Shown here piece after piece: positions 51,465-58,034 of a stretch of DNA of 58,034 nt. Positions within the stretch are counted from its first letter, which is position 1; the number at the start of each line of letters is the position of its first letter. A program made the position numbers and the translations under genes. The notes under the pieces were generated by a model, which saw only the letters and a program-made list of their open reading frames with translations, was not told the DNA's origin and did no database searches. The stretch spans positions 1-58,034 of the forward strand of contig SVSP01000014.1 of NCBI GenBank assembly GCA_015064255.1, given 5' to 3'. Origin of the DNA: Oscillospiraceae bacterium. GTDB lineage: Bacteria; Bacillota; Clostridia; Oscillospirales; CAG-272.

Positions 51465-52121
51465 TTAGCCCATCTGCGCATCGAACGCATCCCAAGCCGA
51501 ATCTTCATTATTAAATCCTACCTTTTGAATTGCATGGCCGATAATGACAATCTCCAGATCCTTGATAGACTCCATATCACTGCTATCCAATGCAGCAGGA
51601 ATCGTAACAGTCGTAAACAAGGGCTCTAAAACGGCGTTCTCAGTTGCGGCTGGTTTAACAGTATCTTTATAGCGGAATTCATATGTAACGGTGTTTGTTA
51701 CGGTGTTCTGGGTTTCGCCAACATACGTCCACGCTGTGGCATCAAATCCGCTCAGAATTGAATCATAGGCAAATCCTCCGGTAGCGGCAAAAATAGCGTC
51801 AAGCTCGTTTGCACAATTGACGGTCACCAGCATACGGACATAAGATTCTTCACCGCCTTTGAGCACTGTCATAGTCGGATCCTTTGTATAGGACCCACCG
51901 GGAACCAAATGATAGTTATTTTGAGTTACCCGGTTTGCCGGTGTAACGGGAGATCCATCAGGATTCACCTCGGTTTCATCTACCGTTATTTCAACCTTGC
52001 CAACAGTAAACGTGTTTTTTACTTCCACTTGATCTGTCAAGTAAGCAATCGTACCAAGCACAGATACACCTACAAGCAAAACGGCACATAGGAACAATAA
52101 CAAAGGTTTCATTCTTTTCAT
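51465..52121 (-). CDS. SipW-dependent camelysin/TasA-like protein
   Basis: The 218-aa product has the leader LLVGVSVLGTIAYLTDQVEVKNTFTVGKVEI, then the TasA-type domain with YHLVPGGSYTKDPTMTVLKGGEESYVRMLV and the end block IIGHAIQKVGF. Mature protein would be secreted and assemble outside. It starts 12 bp after the sipW stop with AAGGAG, so it is tightly linked to its peptidase. Confidence 0.89.
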   Translation of the reverse strand: MKRMKPLLLFLCAVLLVGVSVLGTIAYLTDQVEVKNTFTVGKVEITVDETEVNPDGSPVTPANRVTQNNYHLVPGGSYTKDPTMTVLKGGEESYVRMLVTVNCANELDAIFAATGGFAYDSILSGFDATAWTYVGETQNTVTNTVTYEFRYKDTVKPAATENAVLEPLFTTVTIPAALDSSDMESIKDLEIVIIGHAIQKVGFNNEDSAWDAFDAQMG

Positions 52122-52133
52122 TCCAACATCTCC

Positions 52134-52673
52134 TTATTTTTGTGTTTGATTTTTGTGACTTTTAGACTTTTTGTCATCAACTATGATCCCTACCATTACC
52201 TCTATCATCACAATGGCAACCACGACGGTTATTGCGACAATCTTTCCCCGTGGCTGTGAGATATAGTTCCCTAAATATCCTAAGTACGGGATTCCAAAGA
52301 AAGGTTCTCCTACAACATCCTCAAATTCAACTAATGGGCCGTCCGCGATATCATTTTCATCCCCTTTTGTTCGAAAGCGAAGGATAGAGGAATCCGTTTC
52401 GTCCGGAACAAGCTCTATAATGCGATGGGTCGCGATCGTACCATCTTTCAGTTTAAAAGTGATTACATCATTTACCCGCAATGTGGCAGGATCTATATCG
52501 GATACATAAATCAGCGAACCAGTGGGATATACCGATTCCATCGAACCGGACAGTACTGCGTAAGGTTTCATACCAAAAAGCTGCAATCCATAGAGCAAAA
52601 AGGTTAAAAGCACCACCGCAGCAACAAGCATGTTTGATATCGTTTTTAGTATTCGTTTCAATTTTAAATTCAT
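52134..52673 (-). CDS. sipW: Signal peptidase I, SipW (ER-type)
   Basis: The 179-aa product has an N-terminal membrane segment (about 12-33), the catalytic serine S44 in LSGSMESVYPTGS, histidine H83 in ATHRIIEL (the ER-type Ser-His pair in place of Ser-Lys) and a C-terminal membrane segment (about 143-165) with a basic tail. It removes leaders from TasA-type proteins, here the next genes. AAGGAG is 15 bases from the ATG, longer than normal. Confidence 0.93.
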   Translation of the reverse strand: MNLKLKRILKTISNMLVAAVVLLTFLLYGLQLFGMKPYAVLSGSMESVYPTGSLIYVSDIDPATLRVNDVITFKLKDGTIATHRIIELVPDETDSSILRFRTKGDENDIADGPLVEFEDVVGEPFFGIPYLGYLGNYISQPRGKIVAITVVVAIVMIEVMVGIIVDDKKSKSHKNQTQK

Positions 52674-52830
52674 CGTTCTACTCGTTTGCTCCTTAATCTA
52701 TAAAAACAGCGGCCACCAAGCGCTATACTTATTACGCCCGTTATCACGACGTCGGCATTCCCGTATAGCCGCAACACGGAGAATATATCATACGCTTGTC
52801 GTGTGTTAAGACAGGAAATATTTCCATATT

Positions 52831-53199
52831 TTACAAAACCGCATAGCGCAGGTTTTTCAGCTCATACAAAATCTGCTCGTCGTCTACTTCCTTAGTTAAA
52901 TATCCGCTGGGTTTTAGTTTCATGACCGCCTTTGCGTGTTCGTTTTCCGAGCAGACGGTAAAAAAGATGATGTTGACCCTTGGATTGATGTTTTTAACTT
53001 TTTCTGCAAGAAAAAGTCCTTCTAACCTCGGAGGGTTAATTTCACAAAGGAGCACATCGCATCCGAACTTTTCCGCATAGTCCAGTGCGTGCTCTGCAGA
53101 AAGAAATGTTTGCACATTAGCATAGGGGTATGCTTTATCCGCATTCTCTTTCAAAGACTGCAACATAATCGGTGTGTTATCGACACATACAATAGTCAT
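52831..53199 (-). CDS. Stand-alone degenerate receiver domain
   Basis: The 122-aa product is a single CheY-like receiver. The acidic pair is D7-N8 in place of DD/DE, the phosphoacceptor Asp is replaced by Glu (E53 in VLLCEINPPRLEG), T81 and K103 are kept, and the Pro after Lys is Glu. It is probably not phosphorylated; Glu may mimic the phosphorylated state. No output domain. It is the first gene of the sipW operon, right behind a promoter with direct repeats, so it likely tunes the locus or competes with the response regulator. Confidence 0.87.
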   Translation of the reverse strand: MTIVCVDNTPIMLQSLKENADKAYPYANVQTFLSAEHALDYAEKFGCDVLLCEINPPRLEGLFLAEKVKNINPRVNIIFFTVCSENEHAKAVMKLKPSGYLTKEVDDEQILYELKNLRYAVL

Positions 53200-53239
53200 T
53201 TGTATTCCTCCTTGTCAGAACAAACTGTATTAATTGTGC

Positions 53240-53273
53240 ATTATATCAAAGTGAGCGTTACAAAGGTGTTACA
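53240..53273 (-). promoter_or_regulatory. Promoter with SARP-type direct repeats before the sipW operon
   Basis: Minus strand TGTAAC-N5-TGTAAC (period 11 bp; plus-strand 53268-53273 and 53257-53262), then 11 bases to TATAAT (53240-53245). No good -35 box. SARP activators bind direct repeats with 11-bp spacing just upstream of the -10, so the SARP-type regulator encoded next door is the expected activator. Confidence 0.65.
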
Positions 53274-53280
53274 TACACAA

Positions 53281-53309
53281 AAAGACGGCAGAACATATCT
53301 GCCGTCTTT
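53281..53309 (-). terminator. Terminator of the kinase/regulator operon
   Basis: AAAGACGGCAGA-ACATA-TCTGCCGTCTTT, a perfect 12-bp stem just after the regulator stop. Confidence 0.9.
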
Positions 53310-53312
53310 TCG

Positions 53313-54089
53313 TCATTTCTTGAATTGTAGCATAGCGCAGGTCTCTTCTGCCCAGCTATATTGCGTCATATATTCACCGTGAAACTCCGGTTTTCCTGTT
53401 TCCAGAAAACTGAGATAATCGCATCTCACCAAGTTCGTATCAACACGATAATAAGGGGTGTCATGCTGAAGAATGTCTTCTGCTCGAATTGTTTTCAGTG
53501 TATTCTTTAAGTCCAGTACGAGTTGTCGCAGATATGCCGCATTCTTGGTGTCATCCGTATTATCGGGAAATAAAATCGCACAAATCTGCTTTGCCGTCAT
53601 TCCCGCACCGTTGCGGTCAATTAAGACTGCCAAAAGTTCTTTTGCTTTCTTTCGTTTGAAAGGAAGGATCTCTCCGTCATAAAGTACCTCGAAATTTCCA
53701 AAGCATTTGATGGTCAGAAGTTTTTCTGTTGCTTTGACTCCTTTGATGTGGTCAATTTCTTTCTGTACAGCTTCCGGTGTGATTGGTTTCATCAAATATC
53801 CGGAGACATGGAGCCGGAAAGCAGTTACAGCATATTCTTCATAACCTGTACAAAAGACGATTTTGCAGTGAGGCTGTATCTCAAGCAATTTTTCGGCAAG
53901 TCCTAAACCGCCGATGCCGCGCATATTGATGTCAAGAAAAGCAACATCGACCGGATTTTCCGTTGCGTACGCAAGCGCTGCGGAGCATGAGGAAAAAGCC
54001 TCTACCATTTCAATGTCGGAAGATGCACTTACCGCTTCCTGCAAGGTTTCCAGCATATAGATTTCGTCATCAACTGCGATTGCTTTCAT
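53313..54089 (-). CDS. Response regulator with receiver and SARP-type DNA-binding domain
   Basis: The 258-aa product has an intact receiver (D7-D8, phosphoacceptor D53 in AFLDINM, T81, K101) and a C-terminal OmpR-like winged helix of the SARP class (about 123-215: LLTIKCFGNFEVLYDGE, KAKELLAVLIDRNGAGMTAKQICAILFPDN), followed by a short helical part. The start overlaps the kinase stop by four bases. It should be phosphorylated by that kinase and bind 11-bp direct repeats, as found before the sipW operon. Confidence 0.9.
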   Translation of the reverse strand: MKAIAVDDEIYMLETLQEAVSASSDIEMVEAFSSCSAALAYATENPVDVAFLDINMRGIGGLGLAEKLLEIQPHCKIVFCTGYEEYAVTAFRLHVSGYLMKPITPEAVQKEIDHIKGVKATEKLLTIKCFGNFEVLYDGEILPFKRKKAKELLAVLIDRNGAGMTAKQICAILFPDNTDDTKNAAYLRQLVLDLKNTLKTIRAEDILQHDTPYYRVDTNLVRCDYLSFLETGKPEFHGEYMTQYSWAEETCAMLQFKK

Positions 54090-55957
54090 ACTATCACTTC
54101 CTTTGGAATCATAATAACTGCTTTGGTGCCGACACCGGGCTTGCTCTCCAGAACGAGAGCTCCGTTTACCATTGCCTTCAGCCTTCCACGGATATTCCGC
54201 AGGCCTACATGCTTCTTCTCATCAATAGGTGCATCTGCATCAAATCCTACACCATCGTCCGTTACCTCAACGCAAAAATGTGTCGAAGTTTCATAAGAAT
54301 GGATCTTGACTGTTCCGCCCGTTTCAAGGCGCATTAGACCATGCTTAATGGCATTTTCCACAAGAGGCTGTACAGACAACGCAGGAAGAACGAATTCAGT
54401 CGCTTCCACGCCATATTCAATGTTCATATCAGGGAAGCGAACCTTTTCAATGTTGATGTAATACTCAACGTGTTTAAGTTCTTGTTCAAAACGAATCGGA
54501 GTTACGCTATCAAGTTCGCTGAAATTTCCACGGAGATACAGGCTGAAATTCCGCACAAGTTCAAACGCCTTTGGGGGGTCTTTTAGACACATTCGTTCAA
54601 TAGTCCCCAGTGTGTTATAAATAAAGTGCGGCTGGATCTGCGAAAGCATAATGGAAATTCGGCTTTCCTTTAGTTCTGCTTCTACCATGTTTTTCTCTGC
54701 CTCAAGTTGGCTTTTTTGCAGTTCCATTTCCTTTGCTTTCGCTGCGGCATTAATATTGCGGGGAATGATTCTAAGAATAATGACCATCGCTACGGCAAAT
54801 AAGGCAATAAAAATATGCTTAGAGACCGCACCGCCCTGCCATAATCCAAGGTATGTCATAACAACATCGACAACAAAGGAAATCAGCGGCAAGACCGAAC
54901 CGATATACAGCCATCGTTCTTTCCCTTTCGTAACCACGAACTCCCGTATCAAACAACCGAGCAAAACAATGTTTACAAGTATTTGTGCCGCCGCCCAATA
55001 AAGCCAGGTATCATAAAAGAGTACATCCGTCAAAATCGGTAAAACAAGAATTACTGCGTTAACCACTCCCAGCAGTGTAGTGGTAATGATGCCTATTGTT
55101 TTTGTATTCTGCAAAAAATGTACAACTGCAATAGAAAGAAAGAACGTATAGAACATCATTGCGCAGCCAAGAATCGTCGTGTTGGATATAACAGATTCAC
55201 GCCAAAACGAAACGCCGTCTGCACTATAAGAAAGATATGTGCCGGCAAACAAAATCACGGTACCAAACAACCATATAATCTTACTGTTTTTTATATGGAT
55301 CAAGCTCGAGAGCAATGCTGTACCCAAAACAACAAGAGAAATGATGGAAAACATCAGACCGATATCTCGTTGAAATTTCCCACTTTCAAGCGCGCCTTTT
55401 TCAAACTCAACACCCGTCCATAAAGCCGTGCGGGACAGCATCTCATCAATAGCGGTTTCGTTACCAAAACGATGGGGATTATGAATCAGAATATCGACAG
55501 GTTCTTCACTTCCACTTGTAAGAACGTGAGCAACCCAACCCTCGTGGCAAGCAGAAGCTCCGTATACAGGATTTTCCACATCTATTTTGTGGGGCTCATT
55601 TTCACCCTCATAAAACGTCAGGTTAATATGATTGGTATAAAGCGCAATGGGAATACTGTCCGTGTAAATACCAATATACTCACCATCCGGCGCAACCAAA
55701 TGGAAATTTCCTCGCAGCGTCACATCTCCTTCGGTGGCAGAAATGTGCTTTCCTTTTTCAATTTTCTGCCACTGCCCATCGGCAATACGGTATTCACCGT
55801 CAAAATATACTCCGGCCACCATAGCGGGTGTTGCTTGCATGCTGTTCGCATTGCCGTGCCATAACAGTATCACTGCCAGGATAATAAGCGCAAAAATCCC
55901 TATGATACATAGTGTTGCTTTATTAAAAAAAGAAATCTTCGATTCTTTGCTGTCCAT
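54086..55957 (-). CDS. Sensor histidine kinase, 7TM-type with LytS-like kinase
   Basis: The 623-aa product has one N-terminal membrane segment (about 14-34), an extracellular domain of about 160 residues (7TMR-DISM-like sandwich), seven membrane segments (about 205-400), a coiled linker (400-435) and a His_kinase domain with SQIQPHFIYNTLG (phosphorylated His near 444), then QPLVENAIKHG and DDGVGF ATP-binding blocks. GGAGAT precedes the ATG at 55957. It probably senses a carbohydrate or envelope cue and drives the adjoining regulator. Confidence 0.9.
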   Translation of the reverse strand: MDSKESKISFFNKATLCIIGIFALIILAVILLWHGNANSMQATPAMVAGVYFDGEYRIADGQWQKIEKGKHISATEGDVTLRGNFHLVAPDGEYIGIYTDSIPIALYTNHINLTFYEGENEPHKIDVENPVYGASACHEGWVAHVLTSGSEEPVDILIHNPHRFGNETAIDEMLSRTALWTGVEFEKGALESGKFQRDIGLMFSIISLVVLGTALLSSLIHIKNSKIIWLFGTVILFAGTYLSYSADGVSFWRESVISNTTILGCAMMFYTFFLSIAVVHFLQNTKTIGIITTTLLGVVNAVILVLPILTDVLFYDTWLYWAAAQILVNIVLLGCLIREFVVTKGKERWLYIGSVLPLISFVVDVVMTYLGLWQGGAVSKHIFIALFAVAMVIILRIIPRNINAAAKAKEMELQKSQLEAEKNMVEAELKESRISIMLSQIQPHFIYNTLGTIERMCLKDPPKAFELVRNFSLYLRGNFSELDSVTPIRFEQELKHVEYYINIEKVRFPDMNIEYGVEATEFVLPALSVQPLVENAIKHGLMRLETGGTVKIHSYETSTHFCVEVTDDGVGFDADAPIDEKKHVGLRNIRGRLKAMVNGALVLESKPGVGTKAVIMIPKEVIV

Positions 55958-56222
55958 TATCGCATCTCCTTTACAAACTGTTTCACACACTCTATGTCAA
56001 GCGTCGTAATCAGTTGCCTTGCTCCTCCATGATTGGTGATATATGTAGGCTCGTTTTCCATTATATAACCAGTAACCTGTGTATACAGATCGTAGCCTTT
56101 TTCTTTCATTTCTTCTATTAATATACGTCTACATTCCGCACGAAATTCATCTTTGTCGAACCAATGAAAAGCTGTTCCAACAACCACGGCATCACAAGTG
56201 TTTTCCGAAATCGATCCGTGTT
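55957..56222 (-). pseudogene. Chimeric remnant: methyltransferase fragment joined to an IreB-like segment
   Basis: From a TAA at about 56220 the frame reads SISENTCDAVVVGTAFHWFDKDEFRAECRRIL, the middle of a class I SAM-dependent methyltransferase whose start is missing. It then continues as EKGYDLYTQVTGYI...EPTYITNHGGAR, the core of IreB/DUF965 proteins, and stops at 55957. A GTG at 56187 would allow a 76-aa product; an ATG at 56109 a 50-aa one. Neither has a good ribosome site. Best read as decay plus recombination. Confidence 0.6.
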
Positions 56223-56324
56223 TTTAAGGCAAGCGGATAGACTTATGCCTTGGCGGTGATGAGTTGCAAAAATCTCCCGAAAGAGAGAGTTTCCAACTAT
56301 GCCGGTAAACGAAGCTATGTAATA

Positions 56325-57332
56325 TCAAATAATATTCAAGCTTGCTTTATCGTTTGCCAGCATTGCCAAACGCTTATACGCACCGAAAAACATATCCAAG
56401 TGGTAATCTGTCATGTAATAAAACGCCCCTTGATTTTGTTCTCTGCACTTCGCATGATATGAAAGGACTCTGAGCATATGTAAAGCCGCAAAAATATAGA
56501 TTGCTTTTTCTTCGTCATCGTTCAAAAGGCGAATGTCACTATAACCCTTAATTACAGAATGCCAAATATCTTTTTGGTAAATTTCATTGTCCATAAAAGT
56601 CAAATTGGCAAGCAAAACGCCCAAATCGTATGCAAAATACCCTTGCCCCATACAATCAAAGTCAAACATAACCGGATGCTCACCGTTGAAAAAATAATTG
56701 TTGGGTTGCACATCACCGTGACAGAAACCGACTGTACCTTTGTGGTTGGAAAGCGTTGAATCAACCGACAACCACAACGGCAATGCAGTTTTGCTTAAAA
56801 AATCAAGATCATCTGTACGGTGTTTCAGAAAAGGATTCAGCAATCGGGTAGGTTCTTCTACGAGCATTATTTCATCTATTGATGGTCTTGCAGAATGATC
56901 TTGGAAGGAAAGCGAGGACGTATGTATCCGTGCGAGAAGGTTTCCTAGATTTTTCATTCTAATATTTGCATCTCCCATGGGAGATTGCGTAATACCGCGG
57001 AACAAAACCGCTTGGCGCATACCTTCGGGTGCATCTAATTCCAATACATAGGATTTGTCCTTACATTGAATCGGTTCAACCACCGACAATCCGCGTGCCC
57101 GAAGATGATGGATAAATCGAATTTCTTCGTCTATTTGCACTGTGTTGTACACATTAAACAATGACACTCTCAGGAAATAACTGTTATCTTGCGTAGTTAT
57201 TTTGTATATGTCATTCAATCCGGATTTAAAGAATATGCAGGATGAATCCGTTGGTAAATCGTAATGATTCTTCAATTCTGCTAAAAGAGCTTCCGGCAAA
57301 AATTGCGAATAGTTTACCTTGATCGAACTCAT
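56325..57332 (-). CDS. Aminoglycoside phosphotransferase/choline kinase-fold protein
   Basis: The 335-aa kinase-like protein has the catalytic loop CHGDVQPNN (H205-G206-D207, N212) and the metal-binding DFD (224-226), with an N-terminal lobe holding FLRVSLF as the likely ATP-Lys region (Arg in place of Lys). Families with this fold phosphorylate aminoglycosides, homoserine, choline or thiamine; length and the YDLGVLLANL block fit the broad APH group. It overlaps the next upstream gene by ATGA, so they form one operon. Resistance should not be assumed. Confidence 0.82.
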   Translation of the reverse strand: MSSIKVNYSQFLPEALLAELKNHYDLPTDSSCIFFKSGLNDIYKITTQDNSYFLRVSLFNVYNTVQIDEEIRFIHHLRARGLSVVEPIQCKDKSYVLELDAPEGMRQAVLFRGITQSPMGDANIRMKNLGNLLARIHTSSLSFQDHSARPSIDEIMLVEEPTRLLNPFLKHRTDDLDFLSKTALPLWLSVDSTLSNHKGTVGFCHGDVQPNNYFFNGEHPVMFDFDCMGQGYFAYDLGVLLANLTFMDNEIYQKDIWHSVIKGYSDIRLLNDDEEKAIYIFAALHMLRVLSYHAKCREQNQGAFYYMTDYHLDMFFGAYKRLAMLANDKASLNII

Positions 57333-57676
57333 TTGTTATCTCCTTTCGCTGTGTTGATGGAGGCGATTAAAATTCTTTTTACCTCGACACATCTATCCAA
57401 AATTGTTTTATCGTAATAATATTCACTTTCGATCAAAAGTTCAAGCCAATATTCGGTTTCGGAGCATTCCTTGAGGGCAATATGTAATTTCGCCACAAAA
57501 TCCGCCTTTCCGTGAGCATAAAACGCCTCATGAATATTTGCGCCAATGCTCGTTCCCGAGCGCAAAAATTGATTGATCAGCGCACTTTCGCACTTCGCTT
57601 CTCGCAATACCTTGCAAGCACGAATAACTTCTAAAGCAAACGCTTTCGACTTTATCATCAAAGGACTATCGGACAT
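57329..57676 (-). CDS. Four-helix-bundle protein (S23/TIGR02436 type)
   Basis: The 115-aa all-helical protein has the family's FLRSGTSIGANIHEA signature (39-52) and ECSETEYWLELL (70-81). Members were first noted in rRNA intervening sequences and relatives act as accessory proteins of diversity-generating retroelements; no reverse transcriptase is near. AGGGAGAAAG precedes the ATG. Function in this operon with a kinase-fold protein is unknown. Confidence 0.88.
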   Translation of the reverse strand: MSDSPLMIKSKAFALEVIRACKVLREAKCESALINQFLRSGTSIGANIHEAFYAHGKADFVAKLHIALKECSETEYWLELLIESEYYYDKTILDRCVEVKRILIASINTAKGDNK

Positions 57677-57766
57677 TATACTTTCTCCCTTACTTAACTT
57701 TTCCCTATTATAACATAAAACCTATTACTTTTCAACCCTTTTAACTCCAAGACAATTACTTCTTCA

Positions 57767-57846
57767 CTATTCACTATTACTTATTACCTTCCAAAAAATC
57801 CGTACACGCCGAATTAGTGAAAAGTGAATAGTGAAAAGTGAAAAAG
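57767..57846. repeat. Short heptamer-type repeats of the TTCACTA/TAGTGAA kind
   Basis: CTTCACTATTCACTATTACTTATT on one side and TTAGTGAAAAGTGAATAGTGAAAAGTGAAAAA on the other make an imperfect inverted repeat around 57800. Low-complexity intergenic DNA. Confidence 0.6.
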
Positions 57847-57847
57847 T

Positions 57848-57880
57848 AAAAAATCCGCACACTTGCGTGTACGGATTTTT
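57848..57880. terminator. Terminator-like hairpin near the right end
   Basis: AAAAATCCG-CACAC-TTGC-GTGTA-CGGATTTTT. It could end a minus-strand gene beyond the window. The remaining 57881-58034 holds a second weak hairpin (CCGTACTG...CAGTCCGG plus T-run near 57909-57945) and no gene. Confidence 0.65.
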
Positions 57881-58034
57881 TGTGATACCACTACAAAATA
57901 CGTCCGAACCGTACTGTGCTATAAAAACAGTCCGGCTTTTTTTGTTAGATGGTACACTTATCCCTTGGTATTGACGGGAGTTGACAGTAACCGCTATCTT
58001 CCGGGCTGTCAGCACCATGCTTGTAACGAATCTT

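Noticed and set aside
56325-57332. Calling the APH-fold gene an antibiotic-resistance gene
   Set aside because: HGD and DFD motifs are shared by choline, homoserine and thiamine kinases; nothing in the sequence singles out aminoglycosides.
57329-57676. Four-helix-bundle gene as an Avd of a diversity-generating retroelement
   Set aside because: No reverse transcriptase, template repeat or variable-repeat target gene is present in the window.
57767-58018. 83-codon minus-strand frame at the right end
   Set aside because: It crosses the TTCACTA/TAGTGAA repeats and a terminator hairpin and has no recognisable domain.

Overview
The window looks like a chromosome segment of a Gram-positive, low-to-moderate GC anaerobe of the Bacillota, most likely class Clostridia and probably gut-associated. 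The signs are purine-rich Shine-Dalgarno sites in front of almost every gene, consensus TTGACA-17-TATAAT promoters, a T-box leader, a SigI/RsgI pair, lipoproteins with lipobox cysteines, cohesin-type, SH3b and collagen-like surface proteins, and a SipW-type signal peptidase. Genus cannot be set from the sequence alone. I saw no transposase, integrase, phage gene, rRNA operon or CRISPR array.

Region 1 (1-25 kb): a membrane-protein pair leading into a nitrilase-GDPD fusion; a PlsC-like acyltransferase; a GH43 glycosidase; an ECF sigma operon whose two downstream genes share an almost identical 687-bp 3' domain; a DUF4886/SGNH plus nucleoside-hydrolase pair; dus; a class I aminotransferase; two conserved hypotheticals and a Cys-rich micro-protein; a lipoprotein with a collagen-like stalk carrying a D-Ala-D-Ala carboxypeptidase domain in circularly permuted order; a second GH43; a 1053-aa multidomain surface protein; and an ACT-domain/phenylacetate-CoA ligase operon behind a T-box leader.

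Region 2 (25-47 kb): tRNA-Ser(GCU) with a tandem 159-bp duplication of its 3' flank; a type I dehydroquinase-like/quinone oxidoreductase pair; an AraC regulator and a GH2-aldose epimerase operon, the GH2 promoter being covered by a perfect 31-bp palindrome; a Gfo/Idh/MocA oxidoreductase; a YtrA-type GntR-ABC transporter-lipoprotein operon; SigI-RsgI followed by a cohesin-domain surface protein whose promoter closely resembles the sigI promoter; a metY-metA methionine operon; a glycosidase-like protein; and a protein built almost entirely of MORN repeats.

Region 3 (47-58 kb): a threonine-aldolase-like gene with an apparent non-ATG start, then a minus-strand locus for an extracellular fibre. 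A LytS-like sensor kinase and a receiver-SARP response regulator are followed by a promoter with 11-bp-spaced direct repeats, a degenerate receiver (Asp replaced by Glu), SipW, three SipW-dependent TasA/camelysin-like secreted proteins and an isopeptide-domain pilin with a PPQTG sorting signal. Beyond it lie a methyltransferase/IreB chimeric remnant, an aminoglycoside-phosphotransferase-fold gene and a four-helix-bundle gene. This region gives the impression of a different codon habit and may be accessory.

A family of dispersed intergenic hairpins with T/A-rich arms and dinucleotide loops, often paired with a short GC palindrome, occurs at least seven times across 3-32 kb and in two cases supplies the end of a coding sequence.
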